The position numbers and the translations under genes are program-made. From Cellulomonas alba (GTDB lineage: Bacteria; Actinomycetota; Actinomycetes; Actinomycetales; Cellulomonadaceae), in assembly GCF_030362835.1 (NCBI RefSeq), contig NZ_JAUCGQ010000002.1, positions 310,001 to 374,000 of the forward strand: a stretch of DNA of 64,000 nucleotides. The letters run 5' to 3'. The notes under the pieces were generated by a model. It saw nothing but the letters and a program-made list of their open reading frames with translations, was not told the origin of the DNA and did not search any database. Of this stretch, positions 36,779 through 46,347 are shown piece after piece (the first letter of the stretch is position 1; every line of letters begins with the position of its first letter).

Positions 36779-37216
36779 ATGGCCGACCACCCCCGTGCCC
36801 GCAAGCTCGGCGAGCGCATCCAGCAGGTCGTCGCGCAGCTGCTCGACACCCGCATCAAGGACCCGCGCCTCGGGTTCGTCACGATCACGGACGTGCGCGT
36901 GACGGGCGACCTGCAGCACGCGGACGTCTTCTACACGGTCTACGGCGACGACGAGTCCCGCGCAGGCTCGGCCGCGGCGCTCGAGAGCGCCAAGGGCCTC
37001 ATCCGCTCCGAGGTCGGCAAGGCCACGGGTGTGCGCCTGACGCCGACCATCGCGTTCCACCTGGACGCGCTGCCGGAGACCTCGGCGCACCTCGAGGCGG
37101 CGCTCGACGCGGCCGCGCAGCGCGACGCCGCGGTCGCGGCGCTCGCCGCGGGCGCCACCTACGCCGGCGACGCGGACCCGTACCGCCACGCGGAGGACGA
37201 CGAGCAGGTCGACTGA
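36779..37216 (+). CDS. rbfA: 30S ribosome-binding factor RbfA
   Basis: A 145-residue RbfA, a late 30S maturation factor acting on the 5' end of 16S rRNA. The KH-like core reads RIQQVVAQLLDTRIKDPRLGFVTITDVRVTGDLQHADVFY, given here in its two recognisable halves, and the helix PTIAFHLDALPETSAHLEAAL follows. The last about 25 residues are an acidic tail. ATG 36779 follows AAAGGAAG. A strong terminator follows; truB, its usual near neighbour, is 6 kb further on. Confidence 0.95.
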   Translation: MADHPRARKLGERIQQVVAQLLDTRIKDPRLGFVTITDVRVTGDLQHADVFYTVYGDDESRAGSAAALESAKGLIRSEVGKATGVRLTPTIAFHLDALPETSAHLEAALDAAAQRDAAVAALAAGATYAGDADPYRHAEDDEQVD

Positions 37217-37253
37217 GCCCGTCGGTACCGGCCCGGCTCGTCGCCGGTGGCAG

Positions 37254-37279
37254 CCCGGCTCGCCGCACGGCGAGCCGGG
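37254..37279. terminator. Bidirectional terminator between rbfA and the glycosyltransferase gene
   Basis: CCCGGCTCGCCG (37254-37265) and CGGCGAGCCGGG (37268-37279) form a perfect stem, 11 pairs with a 4-base loop in practice. It sits between convergent genes. Confidence 0.8.
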
Positions 37280-37288
37280 CAGCGGCGT

Positions 37289-38350
37289 CTAGGCCCCGAA
37301 CCACTCCACGACGCGCTCGGCGATCGCCTTCTCGAACAGGTCGTCGTCGTGCCGTGCACGCAGCCAGCCCTGGAAGTCGCCGCCCACGCAGGCGTCGAGC
37401 TCGGCACGGCACCTCGCGGGGTCGGTGACCGCGCGCAGCAGCAGCGCCTCGGCCTGCGCCGCGTCCGTGTAGAGGTAGGGGTACCGCGCGGGCAGGATCG
37501 CGCGCGCCCAGGGGCGGTCGGGGAACACGCCGACCGCCCCGGCCACGAGCGCCTCGACGTACTCCAGCCCGTAGGACTCCTCGGTCGCGGTGGCGAGGAA
37601 CGCCGTGGTCCGCGACAGGGCCTCCCAGTAGGACTCGCGGCTCGCGGTGAGCGGGCCCACCCAGGCCCAGTCGTTCTGGGACAGCCGCATCGCAGGCTCC
37701 GACACGAGGTGCGACTCGTGCAGGCGCATCTCCACGCGGATCGGCGTACGGGCGTGGACCCGCTCGACGACGTCCATGAAGAGGCGCGGCTGCTTGCGCT
37801 CGGACAGGTAGATGGCGGGGTAGAGCACGACGGGCACGTCGACGCGCCGGCGGGGCTGGACGTGCTCGAGCCGGATCCCGAGGTTGACCCAGGCGAGGAC
37901 GGCCCGCTCGGCGAGCGGCGCGACCGTGAGCTGCCGCATGACCTCGCGGGCCTCGAAGGCGGTGCGCTCGGAGTTGGCGAACGTCGGGAACAGTGCGCAC
38001 GACAGCGCCAGCGCGCTGCGTTCGACGGGGTGCCTCCAGTGCGTGACCGCCTGCCAGAGGAAGTTCATGACGTGGGGCTCCGGCGTCTGGCGGGCCAGCG
38101 TGCGCCAGAGCTCCGTGCTGTCGACGACGCCCATGTTGATCACGACCGTCCGCTCGGGGTCGATGCCGGTGAGCGGCACGACCTCGAAGCCCTCGCAGTC
38201 CTGCGCGCGCGGCCCGATGAGCCGGGCCCCCGGGAAGACGCGCAGCAGACGCCGGACGAGCGTGGCACCGGCGTCGTTCCCGGCCACGTGCCCGTCGGCG
38301 TCGACGAGCGGGCCGCCCGTGGGGTTGGTGTAGGCGATCGCGATGCGCAT
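37289..38350 (-). CDS. Glycosyltransferase (GT-B type, family 4-like), acceptor unknown
   Basis: A 353-residue cytoplasmic protein whose C-terminal half has the GT-B nucleotide-sugar pocket: FLATATEESYGLEYVEALVAGAVGVFP (about 262-288) carries the ESxGLxxxEA pattern with the conserved Glu residues, and VVLYPAIYLSERKQPRLFMDVV precedes it. The N-terminal half (AIAYTNPTGGPLVDADGHVAGNDAGATLV) is not typical of well-studied families. Donor and acceptor are unknown. ATG 38350 follows AGGAG and lies 25 bases after the pyrophosphatase stop, so the two may share a transcript; a functional link is not evident. Confidence 0.75.
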   Translation of the reverse strand: MRIAIAYTNPTGGPLVDADGHVAGNDAGATLVRRLLRVFPGARLIGPRAQDCEGFEVVPLTGIDPERTVVINMGVVDSTELWRTLARQTPEPHVMNFLWQAVTHWRHPVERSALALSCALFPTFANSERTAFEAREVMRQLTVAPLAERAVLAWVNLGIRLEHVQPRRRVDVPVVLYPAIYLSERKQPRLFMDVVERVHARTPIRVEMRLHESHLVSEPAMRLSQNDWAWVGPLTASRESYWEALSRTTAFLATATEESYGLEYVEALVAGAVGVFPDRPWARAILPARYPYLYTDAAQAEALLLRAVTDPARCRAELDACVGGDFQGWLRARHDDDLFEKAIAERVVEWFGA

Positions 38351-38375
38351 CGTCGCGCTCCTCGTCGTGGCGCGC

Positions 38376-40976
<2,601 letters not shown>

Positions 40977-41108
40977 GCTGGTCACCTCGGAGGTCGGTCG
41001 TCCTCCTACTGACGCTAGAAGCGCGTTCGCGGCACGGGTGTGACCTTGGTCTCAGGCCGCCGGTGCGCCGGGGCGAGAGGCTCGACGACCGCGCCGGCAC
41101 CTGGCGCG

Positions 41109-41143
41109 ACGAAGGCCCGGTGGGCGGTCCACCGGGCCTTCGT
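41109..41143. terminator. Terminator downstream of the MFS exporter gene
   Basis: ACGAAGGCCCGGTGG (41109-41123) pairs perfectly with CCACCGGGCCTTCGT (41129-41143) around a 5-base loop. It lies 34 bases after the stop of the exporter gene and before the hppA promoter region. Confidence 0.85.
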
Positions 41144-41177
41144 GCGCCGCGAGCACCGTGCGCTCAGGCGAGCGGCG

Positions 41178-42683
41178 TCAGAGCGCCGGCTCGAGCGCGG
41201 TCTCGGCGGCGAGCTCCTCGGCGGTCTCCGGCACGTGCACCTCGGACCCGGCCCGGCCGGTGGCGCGCGGCATGAGGAGCGCGACCAGCGCGCCGACCCC
41301 GACGATCGCCGCGGCGGCGAGGACGGCGGGCCGCAGCCCGGTCGCGTAGGCGGCCGGCGTCAGCTGGCCGTTCGCTGCCTGGAACACGGCCACGAGCACC
41401 GCGATGCCGAGCGCGCCGCCGATCTCCCGCACGGTCGCGTTCACGGACGACGCCGTGCCGTGGTCGTGCGGACCCATGTCCGCGAGGACCGCCGTCGACG
41501 ACGGCGCGAACGTCAGGCCCATGCCGACGCCGCAGAGCACCAGGCCCGGCACGAGGTCGGCGTAGACGAGGCCCGAGCTCGACACGAGGAGGCCCTGCCA
41601 CGCGAGCCCGAGGGCCTGCAGCCCGAGGCCGGCGACGAGCAGCGGGCGGACGCCGACGCGCGGCGCGATCATGCCGGCCAGCGGCGCGACGATCATCGGC
41701 GCGGCGGTCCACGGAAGGGTCCGGATGCCGGCCTGCAGCGGCGAGAAGCCCATCGCGACCTGGAAGAACTGCGCGAGCAGGAACACGATGCCGAACACGC
41801 CGACCGAGAACAGGAACGCGCTGCCGGTGGCGACCGAGAACGAGCGGACGCGGAACATGCGCAGCGGCACGAGCGGGTGGTCGGTGTGCGCCTCGCGCCA
41901 CAGGAAGCCGCCGAGCAGCGCGACACCTCCGACCAGCCCCGCCACGACCTCGACCGAGCCCCAGCCCGCGTCGTTGCCGCGGACGATGGCCCACACGAGC
42001 GCCAGCACGCCGGTCGCGGCGAGCGCGAGCCCGGGCACGTCGAGGCGCTGCGCGCGGCCGCGCGACTCGGGCAGGACGGCGCGGATCAGCGGCACGGCGA
42101 CGATGCCGACCGGGACGTTGATCCAGAAGATGGCCTGCCACGAGATGCCGTCGACGATCGCGCCACCGATCACGGGCCCGAGCGCGACGCCGAGCCCGGA
42201 GACGCCGCCCCAGACCCCGATGGCGAGCGCCCGCTTGGCCGCCGGCACCGCGCCGGCGAGCAGCGTCAGCGAGAGCGGCATGATCGCGGCCGCGCCCGCG
42301 CCCTGGACGGCCCGCGTGGCGATGAGCATCGGAGCGGTGGTGGCGAGCGCCGAGGCCGCCGACGCGAGCGTGAACACCACGATGCCGGCCACGAACATGC
42401 GCCGCCGGCCGATCCGGTCACCGAGCGTCGAGGCCGCGATCATCAGCGACGCGAACGCGAGCGTGTAGGCGTTGACCATCCACTGCAGCTGCTCGAGCGA
42501 GGCGTCGAGCGAGGTGTGGATGACGGGCAACGCGGTCGTCATGACGAGGTTGTCGAGCGTCGCCATGAACATCGGCAGGGACGCGGCCACGAGGGCGATC
42601 GCGGTGCCTCCGAGCACCCGGCGGCGCACGGGGGACGGGGGCGCGCCGTGGGTCGCGTCAGGCGCGGTGAGTGCTTCGGACAC
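41178..42683 (-). CDS. MFS drug exporter, DHA2 (14-TM, EmrB/QacA) family
   Basis: A 501-residue transporter with about 14 transmembrane helices. LDNLVMTTALPVIHTSL is the motif-D1-like start of DHA2 exporters, LGDRIGRRRMFVAG is motif A, and the helix 5 motif C appears as GVSGLGVALGPVIGGAIVDG. Such proteins export lipophilic drugs, dyes or antibiotics with the proton gradient. GTG 42683 has GGAG 6 bases upstream. It is divergent from a TetR gene with an AT-rich intergenic region, so TetR control is very likely; the inducing compound is unknown. Confidence 0.9.
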   Translation of the reverse strand: MSEALTAPDATHGAPPSPVRRRVLGGTAIALVAASLPMFMATLDNLVMTTALPVIHTSLDASLEQLQWMVNAYTLAFASLMIAASTLGDRIGRRRMFVAGIVVFTLASAASALATTAPMLIATRAVQGAGAAAIMPLSLTLLAGAVPAAKRALAIGVWGGVSGLGVALGPVIGGAIVDGISWQAIFWINVPVGIVAVPLIRAVLPESRGRAQRLDVPGLALAATGVLALVWAIVRGNDAGWGSVEVVAGLVGGVALLGGFLWREAHTDHPLVPLRMFRVRSFSVATGSAFLFSVGVFGIVFLLAQFFQVAMGFSPLQAGIRTLPWTAAPMIVAPLAGMIAPRVGVRPLLVAGLGLQALGLAWQGLLVSSSGLVYADLVPGLVLCGVGMGLTFAPSSTAVLADMGPHDHGTASSVNATVREIGGALGIAVLVAVFQAANGQLTPAAYATGLRPAVLAAAAIVGVGALVALLMPRATGRAGSEVHVPETAEELAAETALEPAL

Positions 42684-42707
42684 GGTCGGCTCCTGGCTGT
42701 TGGCATT

Positions 42708-42750
42708 GAGTGATTACTAACAAGGACGAAGGTAGGCATCGACTGATAAC
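42708..42750. promoter_or_regulatory. Candidate TetR operator repeats
   Basis: GAGTGATTAC (42708-42717) and GACTGATAAC (42741-42750) match at 8 of 10 positions and are 33 bases apart (three helical turns) in the only AT-rich stretch between the exporter and the tetR gene. They likely overlap both promoters. Confidence 0.45.
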
Positions 42751-42806
42751 ATGTCAACAGCGAACTCGCCGGTGGTTCCGGCGGGGCGCGGCAAGGAGGG
42801 CGAGAG

Positions 42807-43403
42807 ATGATGACGACCGTGACGTCGACGGCGACAGAGCAGACCACCCGCATGACGAGCGCGCAGCGCCGGGAGCAGATCCTGGCCGCCGCGCGGCGCG
42901 TGTTCGCGGAGAGCGGCTACGCCGCGACCACCGACGAGGTCGCGCGCGCCGCGGGGGTGTCGCAGCCGTACGTGGTGCGGCTGTTCGGCTCGAAGCGCGA
43001 GCTCTTCCTCGCCACGTACCAGCAGGCCGCCGAGGAGGTGAACACCGCGCTCGCGTCGCCGCCCGAGGGCCTGAGCCCGGAGGAGGCCGAGGACGCGATG
43101 GGCGCGGCGTACCTCGAGCTCATCGAGGACCGCGACCTGCTGCGGCTGATGATGCACGGCTTCATCGCGGGCGCCGACGAGGAGGTCGGCCGGATCGCCC
43201 GGCACTGCCTCGGCGAGGCGTACCGGCTGTACCTCGCCCGCACGGGCGGCACGGAGGACGACGCGCGCCGCTTCGTGGCGTTCGGCATGCTGCTCAACGT
43301 TCTCGTCGCGCTCGACGCGACCGGGCACAAGGGCGAGGACGTCGGCATGGACGGCCTCATCGAGTGCGTGTTCCTCGCGGCGAACGAGCGGCGCACCGCG
43401 TGA
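42807..43403 (+). CDS. TetR family transcriptional repressor
   Basis: A 198-residue TetR regulator. The N-terminal HTH spans RREQILAAARRVFAESGYAATTDEVARAAGVSQPYVVRLFGSKRELF, most clearly TTDEVARAAGVSQPYVVRLF at about 41-60; the C-terminal ligand domain is variable as usual. It probably represses the divergent DHA2 exporter and itself. ATG 42807 follows AAGGAGG. Unexpectedly its stop overlaps the GTG of truB, so this regulator gene and a housekeeping tRNA-modification gene are translationally coupled. Confidence 0.92.
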   Translation: MMTTVTSTATEQTTRMTSAQRREQILAAARRVFAESGYAATTDEVARAAGVSQPYVVRLFGSKRELFLATYQQAAEEVNTALASPPEGLSPEEAEDAMGAAYLELIEDRDLLRLMMHGFIAGADEEVGRIARHCLGEAYRLYLARTGGTEDDARRFVAFGMLLNVLVALDATGHKGEDVGMDGLIECVFLAANERRTA

Positions 43404-44332
43404 GCGACCGCCCGCCGCGCCGCCCCACGGCGCCTGACGGGTTCGTCGTCGTCGACAAGCCGCAGGGCTGGACCAGCCACGACGTCGTCGCGCGCATGCG
43501 TCGCCTCGCCGGCACGCGCAAGGTCGGGCACGCCGGCACGCTCGACCCGATGGCCACGGGCGTGCTCGTCGTCGGCGTCGGCCGCGCGACGCGGCTGCTC
43601 ACCTACGTGACGGGCGCCGACAAGGACTACGAGGCGACGATCCGGCTCGGCCGCACCACGACGACCGAGGACGCCGAGGGCGAGCCGCTCGAGGCCCGCG
43701 ACGCGTCGGGCGTCACGCGGGAGGCGCTCGACGCGGCGGTCGCCGGGCTGACGGGCGACCTGCTGCAGGTGCCGAGCGCCGTGTCGGCGATCAAGGTCGA
43801 CGGGCAGCGGGCGTACGCGCGCGTGCGGGCCGGAGAGGCGGTGGAGCTCGCCGCGCGGCCCGTCACGGTGTCGCGCTTCGAGGTCGACGCGCCTCGGGCT
43901 GCCGACGTCGACGGACCGCCGGTGCTCGACGTCGACGCGCGGGTGACCGTGTCCTCCGGCACCTACGTGCGCGCGCTGGCGCGCGACCTCGGCGACGCGC
44001 TCGGCGTCGGGGGCCACCTCACGGCGCTCCGGCGCACGCGCGTCGGCGGGTACGGGCTCGAGCTCGCCCGGACTCTCGACGAGCTCGCGGACACGCCCGA
44101 CGACGTGCCCCTGACCGTCCTGGGCCTCGCCGACGCGGCACGTGCCACCTTCCCCGTCCGCGAGCTCACGGACGACGAGGCGCGTGCGCTCGCGTACGGT
44201 CAGCGGCTGACCGCGGCGGGCGACGAGCCCGAGGCCCCGACGGCCGCGCTCGCTCCGGACGGCCGGCTCGTCGGGCTCGTCGAGCGGCGCGGCAGGTGGG
44301 TCGTCCCCACGCTCGTCCTCGCACCCGCCTGA
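43400..44332 (+). CDS. truB: tRNA pseudouridine(55) synthase
   Basis: A 310-residue TruB that makes the universal pseudouridine 55 in the T-loop of tRNA. The catalytic Asp49 lies in GHAGTLDPMATGVLVVGVG; VDKPQGWTSHDVV, YEATIRLG, PSAVSAIKVDGQRAY and SGTYVRALARDLG are the other family blocks. A C-terminal PUA-like domain follows from about 240. GTG 43400 overlaps the tetR stop. In most actinobacteria truB lies near rbfA and ribF; here both sides are occupied by accessory genes. Confidence 0.95.
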   Translation: MSDRPPRRPTAPDGFVVVDKPQGWTSHDVVARMRRLAGTRKVGHAGTLDPMATGVLVVGVGRATRLLTYVTGADKDYEATIRLGRTTTTEDAEGEPLEARDASGVTREALDAAVAGLTGDLLQVPSAVSAIKVDGQRAYARVRAGEAVELAARPVTVSRFEVDAPRAADVDGPPVLDVDARVTVSSGTYVRALARDLGDALGVGGHLTALRRTRVGGYGLELARTLDELADTPDDVPLTVLGLADAARATFPVRELTDDEARALAYGQRLTAAGDEPEAPTAALAPDGRLVGLVERRGRWVVPTLVLAPA

Positions 44333-44381
44333 GCGGCGCGGAGCCGTCGGGCTCAGCGCCCGGTGCGGGTTCGACCCGGTG

Positions 44382-44693
44382 TCAGTCCTCGTCGTCCTCG
44401 AGAGCCGCGAGCGGCCAGCCCACCGCGGCGAGCACCGCGCTGACGCGGGACACGTCGGCGGCGACCGGGGGCTGCTCGACGAGCTCCTCGATGGTGCGGT
44501 GCACGTCGGCGCGCGTCGCGTCACCCGCGGGGTACTCGACCGTGACGCGGTCGACGACCTCGGCGATCTCGTCGTCCGTCAGGCGCCGCCGCAGCAGCGC
44601 GAGCAGCGCGACGTAGTCCTGCTGCGGGACCCCGGAAGGGTACCCGGCACGCAGCCACTCCGTCACGCGGCGGACCGCGCCCGGCCGCGACAT
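44382..44693 (-). CDS. DUF3349 family protein
   Basis: A 103-residue acidic protein with the DUF3349 pattern: RVTEWLRAGYPSGVPQQDYVALLALLRRRLTDDEIAEVV, recognised by YPSGVPQQDYVALLALL at residues about 17-33, then a helical C-terminus ending in EDDED. Members are common in actinobacteria and have no known function. ATG 44693 overlaps the stop of the small membrane protein gene (TGATG), making it the third gene of the phosphate-transporter operon. Confidence 0.8.
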   Translation of the reverse strand: MSRPGAVRRVTEWLRAGYPSGVPQQDYVALLALLRRRLTDDEIAEVVDRVTVEYPAGDATRADVHRTIEELVEQPPVAADVSRVSAVLAAVGWPLAALEDDED

Positions 44694-44923
44694 CAGTGAC
44701 CGCCCGTCGCGACGATCCGGTACACGCCGTAGAGGACGGTCGCGGCGCAGATCGCGAAGCACAGCGTCGCGGCCGCGACACGCAGACCCGACCGGCTGGT
44801 GCGGCCCTCGACGGGGGCCAGCGCGCGCACGCCGACCGCGAACAGAGCCGGCAGCCCGGCGCCGACCAGCAGGCTCACGGCGATGACGCGCGCGAGAGCC
44901 GGGACGTCGATGTAGGTGCTCAC
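44693..44923 (-). CDS. Small two-helix membrane protein in the phosphate transporter operon
   Basis: A 76-residue protein with two hydrophobic segments, ARVIAVSLLVGAGLPALFAV (about 10-29) and AAATLCFAICAATVLYGVYR (about 50-69), separated by a basic loop. I do not recognise a family. GTG 44923 is preceded by GAGGAGATCC and lies 9 bases after the pit stop; its end overlaps the DUF3349 start, so the three genes are coupled. A role as accessory subunit or regulator of the phosphate transporter is only suggested by this linkage. Confidence 0.75.
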   Translation of the reverse strand: MSTYIDVPALARVIAVSLLVGAGLPALFAVGVRALAPVEGRTSRSGLRVAAATLCFAICAATVLYGVYRIVATGGH

Positions 44924-44931
44924 GGATCTCC

Positions 44932-46071
44932 TCAGACCATCGCGGGCGCGGCGGGCTCGGAGGCGGGCTCGCGCCACTCGTCGTTGACGTTGTGCCGGTC
45001 GACCGGCGCCCGCCGCGACCGCAGGTAGATCGCGGCCGAGGCGGTGATGAGCAGGCCCAGCACGATCACGTTGCCGGCCGCACCGAGCGCCCGCGAGATC
45101 GTCTCGGCGGTCGCGCCGACCGCGGCCGCCGCGGGCAGGGTCACGAGCCAGGCGACGACCATGCGGCGCGCGGTGCCCCAGCGCACGGGCGTGCGCCGCC
45201 CGACACCCGAGCCCATGATCGAGCCGCTCGCCACCTGGGTGGTCGAGAGCGGGTAGCCGAAGTGGCTCGACACGAGGATCACCGCGGCGGAGGTGGTCTC
45301 CGCGGCCATGCCCTGGGGCGACTCGATGTCCACGAGACCCTTGCCGAGCGTGCGGATGACGCGCCACCCGCCGAGGTAGGTGCCGAGGCCCATCGCGGCC
45401 GCGCAGGCGAACACGACCCAGTCGGGCACCCCGGCGTCCTGGGGCAGCTGGCCACCCGCGATGAGGGCCAGGAGGATGATGCCCATCGTCTTCTGCGCGT
45501 CGTTGGTGCCGTGCGCGAGCGAGACGAGGGACGCCGAGCCGATCTGACCGAAGCGGAACTCGCGGCCACGCTCGGCACCCGCGACGCGGCGCGTGATCCG
45601 GTACACGAGCCACGTCCCGGACAGGGCGACGAGCCCGGCGGCGACGGGCGCGATGACGGCCGGGATGATCACCTTCGAGACGAGCCCGGACCACTCGACG
45701 CCCGACGTGCCGGCCGCGACGAGGACCGCGCCGACGAGGCCGCCGATGAGCGCGTGCGACGAGCTCGACGGCAGGCCGAAGTACCAGGTGACGAGGTTCC
45801 AGATGATGCCGCCGACGAGGCCGCCGAACACGACGGACAGCGTCACGGCGTCCTGGTCCACGATGCCCTTGGCGATCGTCGCGGCGACCGTGAGCGAGAG
45901 GAAGGCGCCGACGACGTTGAGCACGGCCGAGAGCGCGACGGCGACGCGGGGGCGCAGCGCACCCGTGGCGATCGACGTCGCCATGGCGTTGGCGGTGTCG
46001 TGGAAACCGTTGGTGAAGTCGAACGCGAGCGCCGTGACGACCACGACGACGAGCAGGGGGAGTCCGTCCAC
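44932..46071 (-). CDS. pit: Low-affinity inorganic phosphate transporter (Pit family)
   Basis: A 379-residue PiT transporter with about ten transmembrane segments. Both copies of the family repeat are present: TNGFHDTANAMATSIATGAL near the N-terminus and AHGTNDAQKTMGIILLAL at about 205-222; SSSSHALIGGLVGA and SHFGYPLSTTQVASGSIMGSG are the matching Ser-rich loops. It imports metal phosphate with protons. GTG 46071 is chosen because the 20 codons back to ATG 46131 have non-coding-like third positions and overlap PHO-box-like repeats. It leads an operon with two small genes. Confidence 0.92.
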   Translation of the reverse strand: MDGLPLLVVVVVTALAFDFTNGFHDTANAMATSIATGALRPRVAVALSAVLNVVGAFLSLTVAATIAKGIVDQDAVTLSVVFGGLVGGIIWNLVTWYFGLPSSSSHALIGGLVGAVLVAAGTSGVEWSGLVSKVIIPAVIAPVAAGLVALSGTWLVYRITRRVAGAERGREFRFGQIGSASLVSLAHGTNDAQKTMGIILLALIAGGQLPQDAGVPDWVVFACAAAMGLGTYLGGWRVIRTLGKGLVDIESPQGMAAETTSAAVILVSSHFGYPLSTTQVASGSIMGSGVGRRTPVRWGTARRMVVAWLVTLPAAAAVGATAETISRALGAAGNVIVLGLLITASAAIYLRSRRAPVDRHNVNDEWREPASEPAAPAMV

Positions 46072-46109
46072 ACGATGACGGTGAGGGGTCGGGGGCACCC
46101 GATCAAACC

Positions 46110-46143
46110 GCTCACCTGGGCGTTCATCCAATGTTCATGTTGC
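46110..46143. promoter_or_regulatory. PHO-box-like direct repeats upstream of pit
   Basis: GTTCATCCAAT (46122-46132) and GTTCATGTTGC (46133-46143) are adjacent 11-base units beginning with GTTCAT; GCTCACC at 46110-46116 is a third, weaker one. Actinobacterial PhoP boxes are 11-base direct repeats with the core GTTCACC, so PhoP control of pit is likely. Confidence 0.65.
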
Positions 46144-46197
46144 CGTGGCCAAGAATTGGCCCCCGCGCGGCCGTGGCGGCCGTCCGCCCGCCACGCA

Positions 46198-46213
46198 TGT
46201 GACCGGGGTCACT
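46198..46213. promoter_or_regulatory. CRP/GlxR-like operator
   Basis: TGTGACCGGGGTCACT has the perfect inverted repeat GTGAC-N4-GTCAC and matches the CRP-family consensus TGTGA-N6-TCACA at all but the last base. It lies 135 bases before the cellulase start. Confidence 0.6.
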
Positions 46214-46226
46214 TCTCATAACGTTT

Positions 46227-46246
46227 CGATCTCGATGACGAGATCG
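46227..46246. promoter_or_regulatory. Perfect 8-base inverted repeat, regulator unknown
   Basis: CGATCTCG (46227-46234) and CGAGATCG (46239-46246) are separated by ATGA. The spacing and length suit a dimeric repressor. I do not recognise the cognate family. Confidence 0.45.
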
Positions 46247-46317
46247 CTCCCGCACGGGAACCGTGGCCGCTACGTTCCGACTCGACCCTTCGTCCCCGCG
46301 GGCGCCGGCAGGCACCG

Positions 46318-46331
46318 TGGGAGCGATCCCA
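46318..46331. promoter_or_regulatory. CebR-type operator before the cellulase gene
   Basis: TGGGAGCGATCCCA differs by one base from TGGGAGCGCTCCCA, the operator of the LacI-family cellobiose repressors CebR (Streptomyces) and CelR (Thermobifida). It ends 17 bases before the GTG start, where bound repressor would block transcription. Confidence 0.85.
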
Positions 46332-46347
46332 CAGTGAAGGAGACAGC

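Noticed and set aside
46072..46131. Earlier ATG start for the Pit transporter
   Set aside because: Third positions of the 20 codons are not GC-biased, the residues do not match Pit proteins, and the segment overlaps PHO-box-like repeats.
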